This document shows positions 25,542 through 35,700 of a stretch of DNA of 38,071 nt, one piece after another. The position numbers and the translations under genes were made by a program. Source of the stretch: Bacteroidota bacterium (GTDB taxonomy: Bacteria; Bacteroidota; Rhodothermia; Rhodothermales; Bin80); assembly GCA_026709335.1 (NCBI GenBank), contig JAPOTE010000052.1:1-38071 (forward strand), given 5' to 3'. Position 1 is the first letter of the stretch, and each line of letters begins with the position of its first letter. The notes under the pieces were generated by a model that was not told where the DNA came from, searched no databases, and was given only the letters and a program-made list of their open reading frames with translations.

Positions 25542-28500
25542 CTAAAAAGTTGCAGATAGTTGCATGCGTACTGTATGAATTTGTGGTGCATTTTGAGGGC
25601 TTCTACCAGAGTAAGAAATTGTTGTACGCAGGGTATTTGTCAGTTGTATCCACCCATTCAACTGCCAGAGTAATGAGCGTCCTGCTCCACGGCCATCAGT
25701 AAGCTCAAAAAGGGCCAATCCTATTGAGCTTGCTCCCCCACTTAAGCCCGTATGTGCAAATTCGAAACGCCCACTGATGTTTGTCCGCCCTGCTCGATCC
25801 CAAGAGCTCTTTATTGGTAGCTTCCAAATCACTGCCTTGCCTCTCGCTTTTGAATTTTTTACAGAATAGTTTAATTCAGTGGATAATCTGATATTTGACT
25901 TAATGGAAACTTGAGTTTCTTGAGACACAGACTTGGTCTGAATATCAAAGTCCCTGGAAGTAAAAGTTGTACTATTGTTCATCTTGTCGGAAAGTACTCC
26001 TTCGGAAGTAAAAGTCCATAGATCGCCTAAACTCCATCGAATTTGTGCTCGAAATTCATCAATACTCCGCCGCTCAGTTTCAGCAGCGAATACATTAGCG
26101 GAGCGAATTTTTCGCCAAGACACATGGAATCCATATTGTGGATGATTCCTGAAGAGCCATAGATCCTGCATCATGTTGAGTGTACCGCGAATAGAATATT
26201 CAGGATGCCGAAATCTGTGTTGTCGTAGAAGGTAAATATTAACAGGATGAGGGTCCGTGCTCTTTTCTTGTACTTCCAGGCTACTTCTAAGTGTGATATG
26301 GCGAAGCCATTTTTGCCATGTTGTCCGAGAATTACTCCAGTGTCGCCTTCCTTCAAATTGAATATTTAACCGAGTTTTTAGGCCTGTCACAGATTGTAGC
26401 GAATCAGATGGAATCAGTGTACGAGCGTATTCTCCTTCGTCTTGGGTAACCTCGGGAATAAATTCATCAATTTCCAAAATTCCATTCCCATTCGCATCAT
26501 TCCAAACATATTCTCCCAATTCGGGCCCCGTACGGATATATATTTCTTGAAGTACAGGGGTTTGCTCCGAGAGTGCTTCATAGAGCCAGCTCAAACGCAA
26601 GAGACGATTCCACAGCTGTGAGCGGCCATGGAATCGAATGACGACAGAGCGTTCATCCGATAATCCCTGTTTTGTCTGAAAAAAATCTGTGTAACTGGTG
26701 TAACGCAACCCAAGACGTCCCTGGCTTTGAAAAATTTGTTGAGATTTTGAAGCAAAGCTGATGCTGGTTGTTGCTGTTCGTCTACCGGGGATCAGTTTGT
26801 AATCAGAGGCCCAGAGATGCTCTTCACGCCAATCAAAGCCTGCCGAAAGCGTCCCCCAATTCTCTCGATACCCTATCTGGGGAGAAATTTCCCAGTATTG
26901 CTGTGAATCGTGTCGAAGTCCTTGGGGGATAAATTGATGGCGACGACTGGTCATGAGGCGTGTATCGATAGTCAGCCGTTTCTGGATAAATGATTGGCTG
27001 ACATATGCTTCTTGCCGGACCCACTCTCCTCGAACTGAATCGGCATTACTTTCAATATGAATAAACCGATAGTTAAGTTGAGGTACGCCAAGCTCGTTGA
27101 TCGTCAAATCTATTTCCCTTCTGTCACCATGAAATACATCTTCCCGCTCCAATCGGCCAAGAACGCCTGTCACTGAAGAACCATCTGAAAGTTGCCATCC
27201 CAAGTTTACTTCTTCGATCGTTTCCTGATGCGCCTGTATGAGCCCTCGATGAATGGGTAAATTCCAGGAGCGAACAAATTCTACAGGTTGAGTCCGATCA
27301 AATGTGGCAAATTTTTTTCCTGTATGACGTCGATTGATCACAGCATTAACATTGCCCAATCCCACAGGAAGATCCACGATTTGCAGTAAGGTTAGATAAC
27401 TATGTGCAGTATTATCCGCTGCATCCATAGGGGAAAATCTGTTTTCATCACGAAATGAATATGCCCATTCTCCAGCGACTTCTACATAGCGAATTGGAGC
27501 AAAGCTTCCCTGCAGGTCCACCATTCTCTGTTGTGTCGGTTTTGGTAATACGCGAATTGGTAAATATGCTCCTTGTTGAGGTCCACGGTAACTATAAACG
27601 ATTCCGTTGGCGGTCTGGCCTTGGCGCACATAATCCCCCATCCCCTGCCCTACTCTGGTAAACTCAACTCGAAATGCCTCACGTTCAGTGATCTCTGTAA
27701 TGGGCTGATAGATTGAATAATTACGGCCTGCAATGAGAGTATCCTGAAGTGTATAATGTATCCATGGAGCATCCGGGTCATAGATTACAGGAGTAGCGCC
27801 ACTGCGAGATGCATCCTGATCTCCTAGTTGCCTGAGCAATTCTTTGTCGGCATCTGTAAGACCAAACTCTTGATCAAAAGATTTACCATCTGCCTCACGA
27901 ATAAAGGTAATCCCAAATGAAGCCAATGGTGGGCCAGAATCTCGTGGGGCTGTGGAAATGGCTGCTTCCATAGCTGTAAGAGTGCGTGTAAACTCCGTCG
28001 TCCGGTATTGAAATTCAACGGCAATTCGATGATGATATTTGATCAGGCGATTGACCGTAAAGATTAACTCACCTGTGGCATAGTCAATTACATAGTCATT
28101 GGATTCTCCACGTTGTAGGCGTACACCGTCTAGGTAGACTGATTCAGATCCAGGAATGACTAGAATAAACGGTTCATTCGTATTGCCCTGCAGGCGATAG
28201 GGGCCCTGTACCCCATCTTTCACTTGAATATCCTGTACTTTAAATATCCCTCTTGAAGTAGCCCCGGCTGCACGCAATGAGTCTTTTGATACGCCGAAGG
28301 GTAATGGAGTTGTAATTCCAATTCCTTGAACTTTTCGATTTAATTGAGCAAATGTGCTACGATCTAGTCGTAGCTGAAAATCGCCCAATTGAGCTGAACT
28401 GTATGGTGTGTCAATTTCTATAAATACACGGTCAAGTTCACTGAGTCTCTGAGTAGTTCCCTCTGGTAGAATGGGAGTATTTTCATCTGTCAGGGCTGCT

Positions 28501-29057
28501 CTCAAATGTATGTCTGGTGCCAGTTGCCCTGACATCTGCAAGCGTAGCCCTGATTCTATGGTTGCATTACGGTTGTTGCCTGCTAAAATCCCGCGTGTAA
28601 TTGATCCGCTCCGTCTGAGTAAAGTAGTTGATTGCTGTATTGCATCTGGTTTTGTGAACTGGATTACATTCGTTGAATCAACAATGGGCAACGACTCAAG
28701 AACCCTTGTATATCGGTTAGAAAGGGCTAAATCCCAAATCCCATATTTGACGATGGCGGTATCCCCGGTAGCAAGGGAAGGGACTTGAAGAGATCCCGAC
28801 CTCGGATCAAACTGAAATTCACTTGAATCCAGTTTCAGGTCTTTAATCGAGATACTAACAGTGTTCGGTATGACAAACAGGTCAAGAAAAAATGGTTGTT
28901 CACCAGTTAAAGTGTCCGACCTAGTTTGCAGGTTCTGTGTGAATGCCGTGGGGATAAATAACACTGCATACAATAAGCACAGCCACTGCCATTTTATGAT
29001 AAAACCAAATTTCCAAACCCACCTAAACGCCAAAGCTAACGTCGTCCGCGAGTTCAT
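25542..29057 (-). CDS. Large outer-membrane beta-barrel-like protein
   Basis: From ATG 29057 this encodes 1171 residues. A hydrophobic leader with a long basic n-region (about 1-41, ending AFT-QN) is followed by a conserved segment around SGSITRGILAGNNRNATIES and LTDENTPILPEGTTQRLSEL. The same pattern occurs in large uncharacterised outer-membrane proteins of Bacteroidota and relatives. The C-terminal 700 residues alternate short amphipathic beta strands and end in an aromatic residue (QLSATF), as outer-membrane barrels do. A calcium-type loop, DANGNGILEIDEF, lies near 880-900. The start overlaps the TPM gene by 35 nt. The function is unknown, and TTG/GTG starts further upstream cannot be ruled out. 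Confidence 0.72.
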   Translation of the reverse strand: MNSRTTLALAFRWVWKFGFIIKWQWLCLLYAVLFIPTAFTQNLQTRSDTLTGEQPFFLDLFVIPNTVSISIKDLKLDSSEFQFDPRSGSLQVPSLATGDTAIVKYGIWDLALSNRYTRVLESLPIVDSTNVIQFTKPDAIQQSTTLLRRSGSITRGILAGNNRNATIESGLRLQMSGQLAPDIHLRAALTDENTPILPEGTTQRLSELDRVFIEIDTPYSSAQLGDFQLRLDRSTFAQLNRKVQGIGITTPLPFGVSKDSLRAAGATSRGIFKVQDIQVKDGVQGPYRLQGNTNEPFILVIPGSESVYLDGVRLQRGESNDYVIDYATGELIFTVNRLIKYHHRIAVEFQYRTTEFTRTLTAMEAAISTAPRDSGPPLASFGITFIREADGKSFDQEFGLTDADKELLRQLGDQDASRSGATPVIYDPDAPWIHYTLQDTLIAGRNYSIYQPITEITEREAFRVEFTRVGQGMGDYVRQGQTANGIVYSYRGPQQGAYLPIRVLPKPTQQRMVDLQGSFAPIRYVEVAGEWAYSFRDENRFSPMDAADNTAHSYLTLLQIVDLPVGLGNVNAVINRRHTGKKFATFDRTQPVEFVRSWNLPIHRGLIQAHQETIEEVNLGWQLSDGSSVTGVLGRLEREDVFHGDRREIDLTINELGVPQLNYRFIHIESNADSVRGEWVRQEAYVSQSFIQKRLTIDTRLMTSRRHQFIPQGLRHDSQQYWEISPQIGYRENWGTLSAGFDWREEHLWASDYKLIPGRRTATTSISFASKSQQIFQSQGRLGLRYTSYTDFFQTKQGLSDERSVVIRFHGRSQLWNRLLRLSWLYEALSEQTPVLQEIYIRTGPELGEYVWNDANGNGILEIDEFIPEVTQDEGEYARTLIPSDSLQSVTGLKTRLNIQFEGRRHWSNSRTTWQKWLRHITLRSSLEVQEKSTDPHPVNIYLLRQHRFRHPEYSIRGTLNMMQDLWLFRNHPQYGFHVSWRKIRSANVFAAETERRSIDEFRAQIRWSLGDLWTFTSEGVLSDKMNNSTTFTSRDFDIQTKSVSQETQVSIKSNIRLSTELNYSVKNSKARGKAVIWKLPIKSSWDRAGRTNISGRFEFAHTGLSGGASSIGLALFELTDGRGAGRSLLWQLNGWIQLTNTLRTTISYSGRSPQNAPQIHTVRMQLSATF

Positions 29058-29676
29058 TGGTGTCATCTGATCGAATCGTAACACCAGCTTTTTCAAGAAG
29101 ATGACCACACTGTTGAATACCTTCCACCAGTCCCTCGGCCAATTGTCCAGACTTGAGGTGACGTTGAATGGTAGCAACTATATCCACCCAATCATCTGAG
29201 TCGACCTTGGAGTTAATCCCGGTGTCTCCTACGACTTCAATCCGATGTTCAAACAGGGATACAAACAATAAAATTCCGGTCCGCTCGCGAGTCAGAAACA
29301 CTTCTTTTTCCACAAAAGCTTGCATCGCTCGCTGATGTGTGGCGAAGGCCAAGCGGGCTCTTCCTGCAAAATAACGTTTTACTCCCGGGATCCAATGCAC
29401 AACCATGGCTCCGATGCAACCCGTTACGATGATCAGGAGTACAGGTGTGATCCCTTCGGTAAGTTGGGTGCCTCCCCAACCTGAAAACCACCGAATTCCC
29501 AAAACAATGGCATATGCCAGAAGAGCAAATAATCCGGCTCCTCGCCAGATTGCCACCTCGTGCCTTGCACTTTTTTGGACGATATAGGGAACGATCTCGC
29601 CAGAAGTCTGCTTTTCAGCAGTGGCGACGGCTTCTTTTATCCGATCAAGTTCAGCTTCGGTCAAAATGGATTTCAT
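29023..29676 (-). CDS. TPM-domain membrane protein
   Basis: This 217-residue protein starts at ATG 29676; an in-frame TTG at 29685 is less likely. The TPM (TLP18.3/Psb32/MOLO-1) domain is split by two membrane spans: LTEAELDRIKEAVATAEKQT and SGEIVPYIV at about 5-33, then helices near 48-66 and 75-95. The second half is TRERTGILLFVSLFEHRIEV followed by VGDTGINSKVDSDDW. TPM proteins are found in envelope maintenance and photosystem repair. Bacterial versions with two membrane helices often occur beside LemA genes, which are absent here. It follows modB by 13 nt. Confidence 0.85.
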   Translation of the reverse strand: MKSILTEAELDRIKEAVATAEKQTSGEIVPYIVQKSARHEVAIWRGAGLFALLAYAIVLGIRWFSGWGGTQLTEGITPVLLIIVTGCIGAMVVHWIPGVKRYFAGRARLAFATHQRAMQAFVEKEVFLTRERTGILLFVSLFEHRIEVVGDTGINSKVDSDDWVDIVATIQRHLKSGQLAEGLVEGIQQCGHLLEKAGVTIRSDDTNELADDVSFGV

Positions 29677-29689
29677 GGAATACAAAAGA

Positions 29690-30370
29690 CTATGTGCGTG
29701 TCAAGCGTGATGATAAATAAGCATGTATGGATAAACTAAATACACTCAAAACTACAGCAATAAGCACCAACCTGATCAGTGGTGCTTCCATACCAACTTG
29801 GCCTAACTTGGTAAATACGGCAAGCGGAATGGTTTGGGTTCGTCCTGGAATATTACCCGCAAAGACAATGGTCGCTCCAAATTCACCTATTGCTCGAGCG
29901 AATCCAAGAACAACCCCCGCAATGATTCCCTTTATTGAGAGTGGAAACGTGACCCATCTAAAAGCAGCCCAGCGCCCTCCCCCGTAAACTGATACTGCTT
30001 CTTCCCACTCGGGATCAATCTGTTCTATGGCAATGCGAAAAGTTTGTACGAGTAAAGGGAAGGACATCACCCCGGCGGCAATTGCAGCTCCCGCACTCGT
30101 AAATGCCAATTCTATCCCAAATAGATCATTCAAAAGTTGCCCGCCTTTTCCTCGTGGCCCAAGAAACATCAACAATAGAAGTCCAGTGACAACTGGTGGA
30201 AGTACTAACGGAAGCTGAACAAGGTTCTCAACAAAAAAAGTTATAGGGTTTTTTCTTCGAGCTAAGTACCAGGCAGTCAGGATTCCGGGAACGGTCATAA
30301 TTGCCGTGGCAGCCAATGCAACTCGGGCAGATAACAGGATGATAGGCCACTCTGGAGAATAATCATCCAT
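29690..30370 (-). CDS. modB: Molybdate ABC transporter permease ModB
   Basis: From ATG 30370 this encodes 226 residues with five or six membrane spans. LPLVLPPVVTGLLLLMFLG (about 52-70) and the cytoplasmic EAA loop EEAVSVYGGGRWAAFRWVTF (about 127-146), ending with GFARAIGEFGATIVFAGN, are the ModB/CysT-type permease signatures. The ATG lies 4 nt after the modA stop. The permease would pass molybdate or tungstate from ModA, powered by a ModC ATPase. No ModC lies downstream, where it usually follows. The next gene is a TPM protein, so the ATPase must be encoded elsewhere. Confidence 0.92.
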   Translation of the reverse strand: MDDYSPEWPIILLSARVALAATAIMTVPGILTAWYLARRKNPITFFVENLVQLPLVLPPVVTGLLLLMFLGPRGKGGQLLNDLFGIELAFTSAGAAIAAGVMSFPLLVQTFRIAIEQIDPEWEEAVSVYGGGRWAAFRWVTFPLSIKGIIAGVVLGFARAIGEFGATIVFAGNIPGRTQTIPLAVFTKLGQVGMEAPLIRLVLIAVVLSVFSLSIHAYLSSRLTRT

Positions 30371-30374
30371 TACG

Positions 30375-31115
30375 CTAAGAGCTAAACCCAAACTTTGTCC
30401 ACAAATTCAACTGTAATGAGTCAGTAACGAAGTCGACAAAAGCTATTGCAGCATCAAGATTTGCAGTTCTTTGCAGGGTACTGATTACATAGTTGATCTC
30501 CGGCATGCACGAATCCGGTACCTGGAACATGAATTTCAACTCAGGTACTAGCCCTACATCTGAGCCATAAACGATTGCTAGGTCAGCTGCACCGCTACTT
30601 AAGGCTGCTAGCGCAGCTCGAACGTCAAGCGTCGGGATTATAGATGATTCCATAGCATTCCATTTCCCGGCACATTCAAGAGCATGCTTACCATAAATGC
30701 CTGCAGGTACATGCAAAGGATCTGCCATGGCAAGTTTCTGATTAGTTGTGAGTTCAGAAAGATCGGTGATTGCCGGGGTTGCTGGAGTTCCAAGAACAAC
30801 AAGAGTATTTTTCGCAAAATTAATTTCTTTCTCCTTAATCAAGTTTTGCTGGCGCAGATAATTCGTCCATTCAGGGCTGGCAGACATAAATATATCGGCA
30901 GGAGCGCCCTGTTGGATTTGTCTTGCAAGTAGAGATGTTGGTCCAATATGGAGATTGACGATGGTCCTTGGCTGTTGGAGTTCAAAGAGTCTTACTAATT
31001 CATGGAGCGCATCGGTCAAGGATGCCGCAGCAAAGACAGTGATTGAATTTTCCGATGAGTCAAATTGTGAACTACATCCAACGGCCAGAAAAACTGCGAC
31101 CAGAAATAGTCGCAT
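30375..31115 (-). CDS. modA: Molybdate-binding lipoprotein ModA
   Basis: This 246-residue periplasmic binding protein has a lipoprotein signal (LAVGC, Cys14). The ModA signatures ITVFAAASLTDAL, NLHIGPTSLLARQIQQGAPA (54-73) and ADIFMSASPEW are all present. DPLHVPAGIYGKHAL is the hinge region that closes on the anion, and AADLAIVYGSDVG follows. It binds molybdate or tungstate outside the membrane and delivers it to ModB. Its ATG overlaps the stop of the upstream zinc-ribbon/TPR gene by one base (TAATG), so the two are translationally coupled. Confidence 0.93.
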   Translation of the reverse strand: MRLFLVAVFLAVGCSSQFDSSENSITVFAAASLTDALHELVRLFELQQPRTIVNLHIGPTSLLARQIQQGAPADIFMSASPEWTNYLRQQNLIKEKEINFAKNTLVVLGTPATPAITDLSELTTNQKLAMADPLHVPAGIYGKHALECAGKWNAMESSIIPTLDVRAALAALSSGAADLAIVYGSDVGLVPELKFMFQVPDSCMPEINYVISTLQRTANLDAAIAFVDFVTDSLQLNLWTKFGFSS

Positions 31116-32086
31116 TACAGATTGGTTTGTTCTCGAATGGATGAAATCAATGCAACCGCTCGCTGGTAATGCATTGAAGTAGAATCAGGCGCCAGCCTAA
31201 GTACTCGTTCAAGTTGATCAATTGCATCTTCATTGCGGCTGATCCGGGCAAGCATTAGCCCATAGTTGAAGTTAGCATTTAAGTGATCTGGATCCATCTC
31301 CAAGACTTTTTTGATTTCTGTGACCCCCAGCATTGGGCTACCTGTATTCAGATAAGCTGTGGCCATATCTGTACGAACATCAAGATTCTCCGGATTCAGT
31401 AACAGCGCCTCTTGATAAGCACTCACTGCAAAGTTAGCACTCCGGCTACGCAGTTCTGGTTGGGTTTCATCGGTCATCTGTTCGTAATATAAATCGCCTG
31501 CTGTTTTCCAATCTTCGGCAAGTCCTGTCTCTTCAGCAATCTGTGATTGTAGGTCAGCAGCCAAATCAAGGCGCCCCCCTTGAACGAGAACATAAACTTT
31601 TTCGCGCTGAAGTAAAAACGAGAGAGCACTAGTATCACTTGCAATCGCCGTATCTAAATCATTGATTCGCTCAGCTAAATCCCCAGACAGTGGAATTTCT
31701 TCTGTAGTAACAGAAGAAGAGGTCGATGCAGTGCTGGATACAGTCGGAGGCATACGCTTGCTTACTATGGTGGTTATAAATAATACAACAACCAGAAGTA
31801 CACCAACTCCGATGATTGCAAAAATCTGCACCCCCATTCCTGATTCAACATTTGCAGGGCGCTTATCAACTTTCATTGATTTGGGAGGAGGCTGTGCGAC
31901 TACACCTGTCTCTTCCTCTGTTGCTGCCCATTCACGCCTATCAATTTTCATTGGCTCATCAGGTAGAAGCTGGGGATTCAGAGCCAGTTGTTGCAACTCG
32001 GAACCACATCGGGAGCAGAAATTGGAGTCGGGTGGATTTTCCCAACCACAAGCGTTGCAAAAAATACTTTCGACTTGATTGTAGAT
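31115..32086 (-). CDS. Zinc-ribbon, single-TM, TPR-repeat protein (probable ATC start)
   Basis: Read from ATC 32086 this gives 323 residues. A zinc ribbon opens the protein (Cys10-x2-Cys13 and Cys24-x2-Cys27, in FCNACGW...FCSRCGSEL). A Pro/Lys-rich linker and one membrane span (about 86-109) follow. Two or three TPR units occupy about 210-320 (LDVRTDMATAYLNTGSP; LNANFNYGLMLARISRNEDA; SMHYQRAVALI). No ATG, GTG or TTG lies ahead of the zinc ribbon before the upstream in-frame TAA. A TTG start at 31996 would delete it. ATC 32086 has GAGG 6 nt upstream and is the best start. The topology suggests a cytoplasmic zinc ribbon and an extracytoplasmic TPR scaffold. It is co-transcribed with modA and modB, and its role is unknown. 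Confidence 0.8.
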   Translation of the reverse strand: MYNQVESIFCNACGWENPPDSNFCSRCGSELQQLALNPQLLPDEPMKIDRREWAATEEETGVVAQPPPKSMKVDKRPANVESGMGVQIFAIIGVGVLLVVVLFITTIVSKRMPPTVSSTASTSSSVTTEEIPLSGDLAERINDLDTAIASDTSALSFLLQREKVYVLVQGGRLDLAADLQSQIAEETGLAEDWKTAGDLYYEQMTDETQPELRSRSANFAVSAYQEALLLNPENLDVRTDMATAYLNTGSPMLGVTEIKKVLEMDPDHLNANFNYGLMLARISRNEDAIDQLERVLRLAPDSTSMHYQRAVALISSIREQTNL

Positions 32087-32186
32087 CAGTTTCCTCGGAT
32101 TAATTAACTCTACTTATCAGTTGCATAAACCACAGCGTAAATCCTTTGTTAATGAATTTGACACGGCGTTCAGAGTAGATCTCCAC

Positions 32187-32474
32187 CTACTCTTGAGTAC
32201 TATTTTTAATACGATCCTTCAATTCTTTTGAAGGTTTGAAGACAGGAACCTTTCGAGCTTCCAGATGCATGGAATCACCAGTGGCAGGGTTACGTACCTT
32301 ACGGGCCGCTTGATGATGAACCCTAAATGAAGCATACCCTCGAAGTTCAACGGACTCCCCTCGTACCAGAGCTTCTTCGATGGTTTCCCAAAATGCAAGA
32401 AACGCCGCTGTGGTTTCTTTTTTGGTCAAGCCGGTTTTTCGGGCAATAGATTCAATCAGTTTAGCTTTAGTCAT
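32187..32474 (-). CDS. HU/IHF-family DNA-binding protein
   Basis: This 95-residue protein covers the whole HU fold. The N-terminal helices read MTKAKLIESIARKTGLTKKE. GESVELRGYASFRVHHQAAR (39-58) holds the conserved GFGxF-like turn, and KVRNPATGDSMHLEARKVPV (59-78) is the DNA-gripping arm with the RNPxTG motif and its intercalating Pro63. KPSKELKDRI follows. It bends DNA and compacts the nucleoid as a dimer. GYASF in place of GFGSF is a mild variant. The gene has its own 100-bp gap before the TPR gene and is probably transcribed alone. Confidence 0.93.
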   Translation of the reverse strand: MTKAKLIESIARKTGLTKKETTAAFLAFWETIEEALVRGESVELRGYASFRVHHQAARKVRNPATGDSMHLEARKVPVFKPSKELKDRIKNSTQE

Positions 32475-32524
32475 AGGAGTATTAGGAACACATTATGTAC
32501 AAAATCAGGAATTCTGCGCAGCCT

Positions 32525-32549
32525 TGGTCTAACCTAAACGATTAGACCA
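32525..32549. promoter_or_regulatory. Perfect inverted repeat upstream of the HU gene
   Basis: TGGTCTAA (32525-32532) and TTAGACCA (32542-32549) are perfect inverted repeats with a 9-nt centre. The site lies 51-75 bp upstream of the HU start and about 200 bp after the end of the giant surface-protein gene. It lacks a T tract, so an operator for a dimeric regulator is about as likely as a terminator. The rest of 32475-32752 is AT-rich and shows no gene. Confidence 0.45.
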
Positions 32550-32752
32550 GTAATTGCCGCAATTGTGCCATCGGCATAGAGATATGGTTAAACTTCACAA
32601 ATGAGGTTCTTGCAAAATCTCTGTTTTCAGACAGAAAAAACTCTCTCACGTGCTTTCAAAGCAATGTTGATGATAGGTTATTTTTTCACCAGTCCTAAAT
32701 TAGGTTTGGATTAGATTTGAAAAACAAATATTCATGCTTCAAATGTACTGCG

Positions 32753-35700
32753 TCATTCCTGAATTAGAAGCTCTTCGTATTGGTAGGGTATGGTTGTAGT
32801 TTTAGTGGGTGTGGAATGGATGAGACTCATACTAAATCCTGGACCGCCGAATTCATTCTCGTAGCTACCCCCGAAATTTAACTTGAATCCTGCGGGCAAC
32901 TGGACGGTGTAGTTGGCACGCATATCAAGAATCCAGCGGTCTATTTCTTTGATGTTGAGGTGCTCGCCAAGTAGGTTTTGATCCCGAAAGAGTTTATCAC
33001 TGGACCGTGCCGAACTGCCCCAACGTGGCGATATTGAGAAAGAAAAGCCTTCCCTACTACGCTGCTCCCCGAAGGTAAATGTGACTGCTGCCCCACGCTC
33101 ATCGTAGCCTTCTACCGAATAATAGGCAAGGGTTCGCGCTTGGGCATCGATGCGTATAATATTAAGAGCAACTTGGAATCCTCCGGCGATCTCAATACCA
33201 TTTCCGGTAATTCCTGCTCCACCATCGTGGCGTGCATGCACAGTACCAAACGGCTTCAATTCAGCGCCACCAAAGCGCACAGGGAGTGATAGATCTACCC
33301 CGATTCGAGCCTGGTTCACAACAACGCTCTGGCCGTCAATGGTTTCTTTCCCTGTCCCGGTCCATAACTTAGCTGAGCCGATATCGCCCAGGATAGCGAA
33401 TCCAAATTTGTTTCCCGTGCCAAATTGTTTTTCAAGCTCAATCAGCCAAAGTCGGAGGCTCGCCTGACTCGTGCCTATCCAACCAGTGTTTCGCGTGTTG
33501 CGTGTATCTCCGCTTCCGGCACCAATTGAAGCCCAAACAGATGAGGACCTAGTAGCCCATCGCACATATGGATGAATGGCCATCATCGACTGGGTCAGCC
33601 GCCCACCCGAAGCTGCTACATACCATTCCCCTGCACTCCTGTTTCGTGAGAGTGCCACGCCAACCAGCCAGCGTCGCCCCAGCCGTGTATCTAGGCCTAA
33701 ATACGCAGTAGAGAGGCTTCCATCGTAGCCTGCATTATATCCATGGACAGACGGAATCCCTTCAAATTCCTGTATGTCTCCTTGCCCCCATATGAACCAA
33801 CGCCTACTTACTGGACACCGCTCCTCTTTTATTTCTAAGTCACCCCAGCCGAGTAGGAAGTCCGCTGTGGCGGTGGAGGGAGTGTTTCGAATTCCAAGTA
33901 CTTGACTTGGAATTGAATGGAGTGTAGAATTTAGTTGCTTATACGTGCCTGGAAATGTCGAGAAGTGTGTGAGATGCGAAGATTCATCGACTCCTTCTCT
34001 GAGCTTCAGCGCAGAAAATACTGCCGAGTAAGCAGTACGTCCAATCTGCATAGGTATCCCCGCAGCCTCTTCTCGGTTTAGTGGCACATTTCGCCCCATG
34101 ACTTCAAGCCAAGATGCTCTACAAGTGTCAAGCTCCATTCTGCGGCCCAAAGCCATGCGTAGGCTTGACAAGTGATTTCGTGCATTTGCCGCCAACAGGT
34201 GTTCAATGATTGCACGCTGTGGGTGATCACTGACGTTCACATCGAATCTTTGGATAGCGTAGAACCCCTCGGGGTCAGATGCAGAAATTTGGACTGTAGC
34301 CGGCCCATACCTGATCGGAGTCAGCGTGAGAATGGTTTCTGTTACTTTAACTAGGAGCACACCGGGATCTGATTGTACACTATAGGTGAGCACGTCTCCG
34401 TCTATATCAAGGAAATATGGCAACAAATCCAAGTGCACCTCCTCGCCGCCCTCATCAAGAATTTGATCAGGAATTGTGCCGACGGCAATCGGTGTGTCAT
34501 TGACTGGAAGTACCGTCATCTCCACCGATGCGTGATCAGTAAATCCCTGTTCATCCGAAACGACATAGCTGAACGCGTCAGTTCCATGGAAGTCAGGTTC
34601 TGGTGTATATATGACATGTCCTTCCGAATCGATGTCTACCACTCCATGAACTGCTTCCGTCGTGGATTGGACACGCAAGAAATCACCTTCGGGATCCGTA
34701 TCGTTAGCAAGTACATCAATGGTCACTGCTTGATCCTCCGCCGTCACTGCCACATCATTGGTTGCCTCTGGTTTCTCATTTATATCGGTCACTTCAATCG
34801 TTACGTCCGTATACGCTTCGGCTTGGAATTCATCCTTTGCGCGTACCCGAAGGCCAAAGCGATTGGGCAAGGTTTCAAAGCTTTCTCCCGTACCAATATA
34901 CTGGATTACTCCTTCTTGCATACTCACTACAAAACGTTGTTGGTCACCAGACACCAGTTCGTAGTTCAATACGTCACGGTCAGGATCCAAGGCGGCAACG
35001 GTGCCGAGAGGAACGGGCTGTGTTTGGCCGCTCATATTCTCGACTAACTCAAAGGTGTAGGCAGATTTCTCGAATGAAGGGGAGCGGTTGAAAACCTTGA
35101 CAGTTGCAGTAGCAGATGCGAATCCCCCACGCCCGTCCGAAACTTCCACATGGAGGTCAACTCGTCCAGTATCACTTGGAGCAATCCAGTGTACTACGGG
35201 TCTAGAATCTTCCCCTGTAAACTCGCCCGCGTCAGTACTCCAGGCGTAGATGAGCGGATCTCCATCGGGATCCATTGCACTCGCATCAAGCCTCACTTCC
35301 CCAAAGCGATGCACTATGCACGGGGTACAGGTAACCGTGACTGTGGGAATCTCATTTAAGTCAATGACCTCCACCAAAACCTCCACTGAGTCAACTCCTC
35401 CAAGCTCATCCTGAACACATACGGTTAATTCAAACAAGTTCGGCTCTATTTCATAATCCTCACCGGGCCCGATATAATGAAACGCTCCGTCGAGTTTATC
35501 CACCGTAAACCATTGCAGTTCTCCTGATATCATTTCATAAGCCAACGCATCTTGATCAGGATCTTCTGCGATAACCGTACCGAGCCGAACAGGTTGAGTT
35601 TGGCCTCCCAAGTTCTCTGACAATTCAAAGGAATAGGTAGGTTGCTCGAAAACGGGAGAGCGGTTGGCGACATTCACGTTCACGGATACCGATGCGGATC

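Noticed and set aside
25475-25591. N-terminal extension of the DUF305 gene
   Set aside because: The extension overlaps the upstream barrel gene and would bury the clear signal peptide that begins at 25474.
32610-32645. Small hairpin TCTGT/ACAGA next to an A run
   Set aside because: A 5-bp stem is too short, and the A/T run is on the wrong side for a terminator of the minus-strand adhesin gene.
34373-35047. A 224-codon plus-strand open frame
   Set aside because: It lies opposite the giant surface-protein gene, has no recognisable domain or signal, and its composition mirrors the antisense of PKD/cadherin codons.
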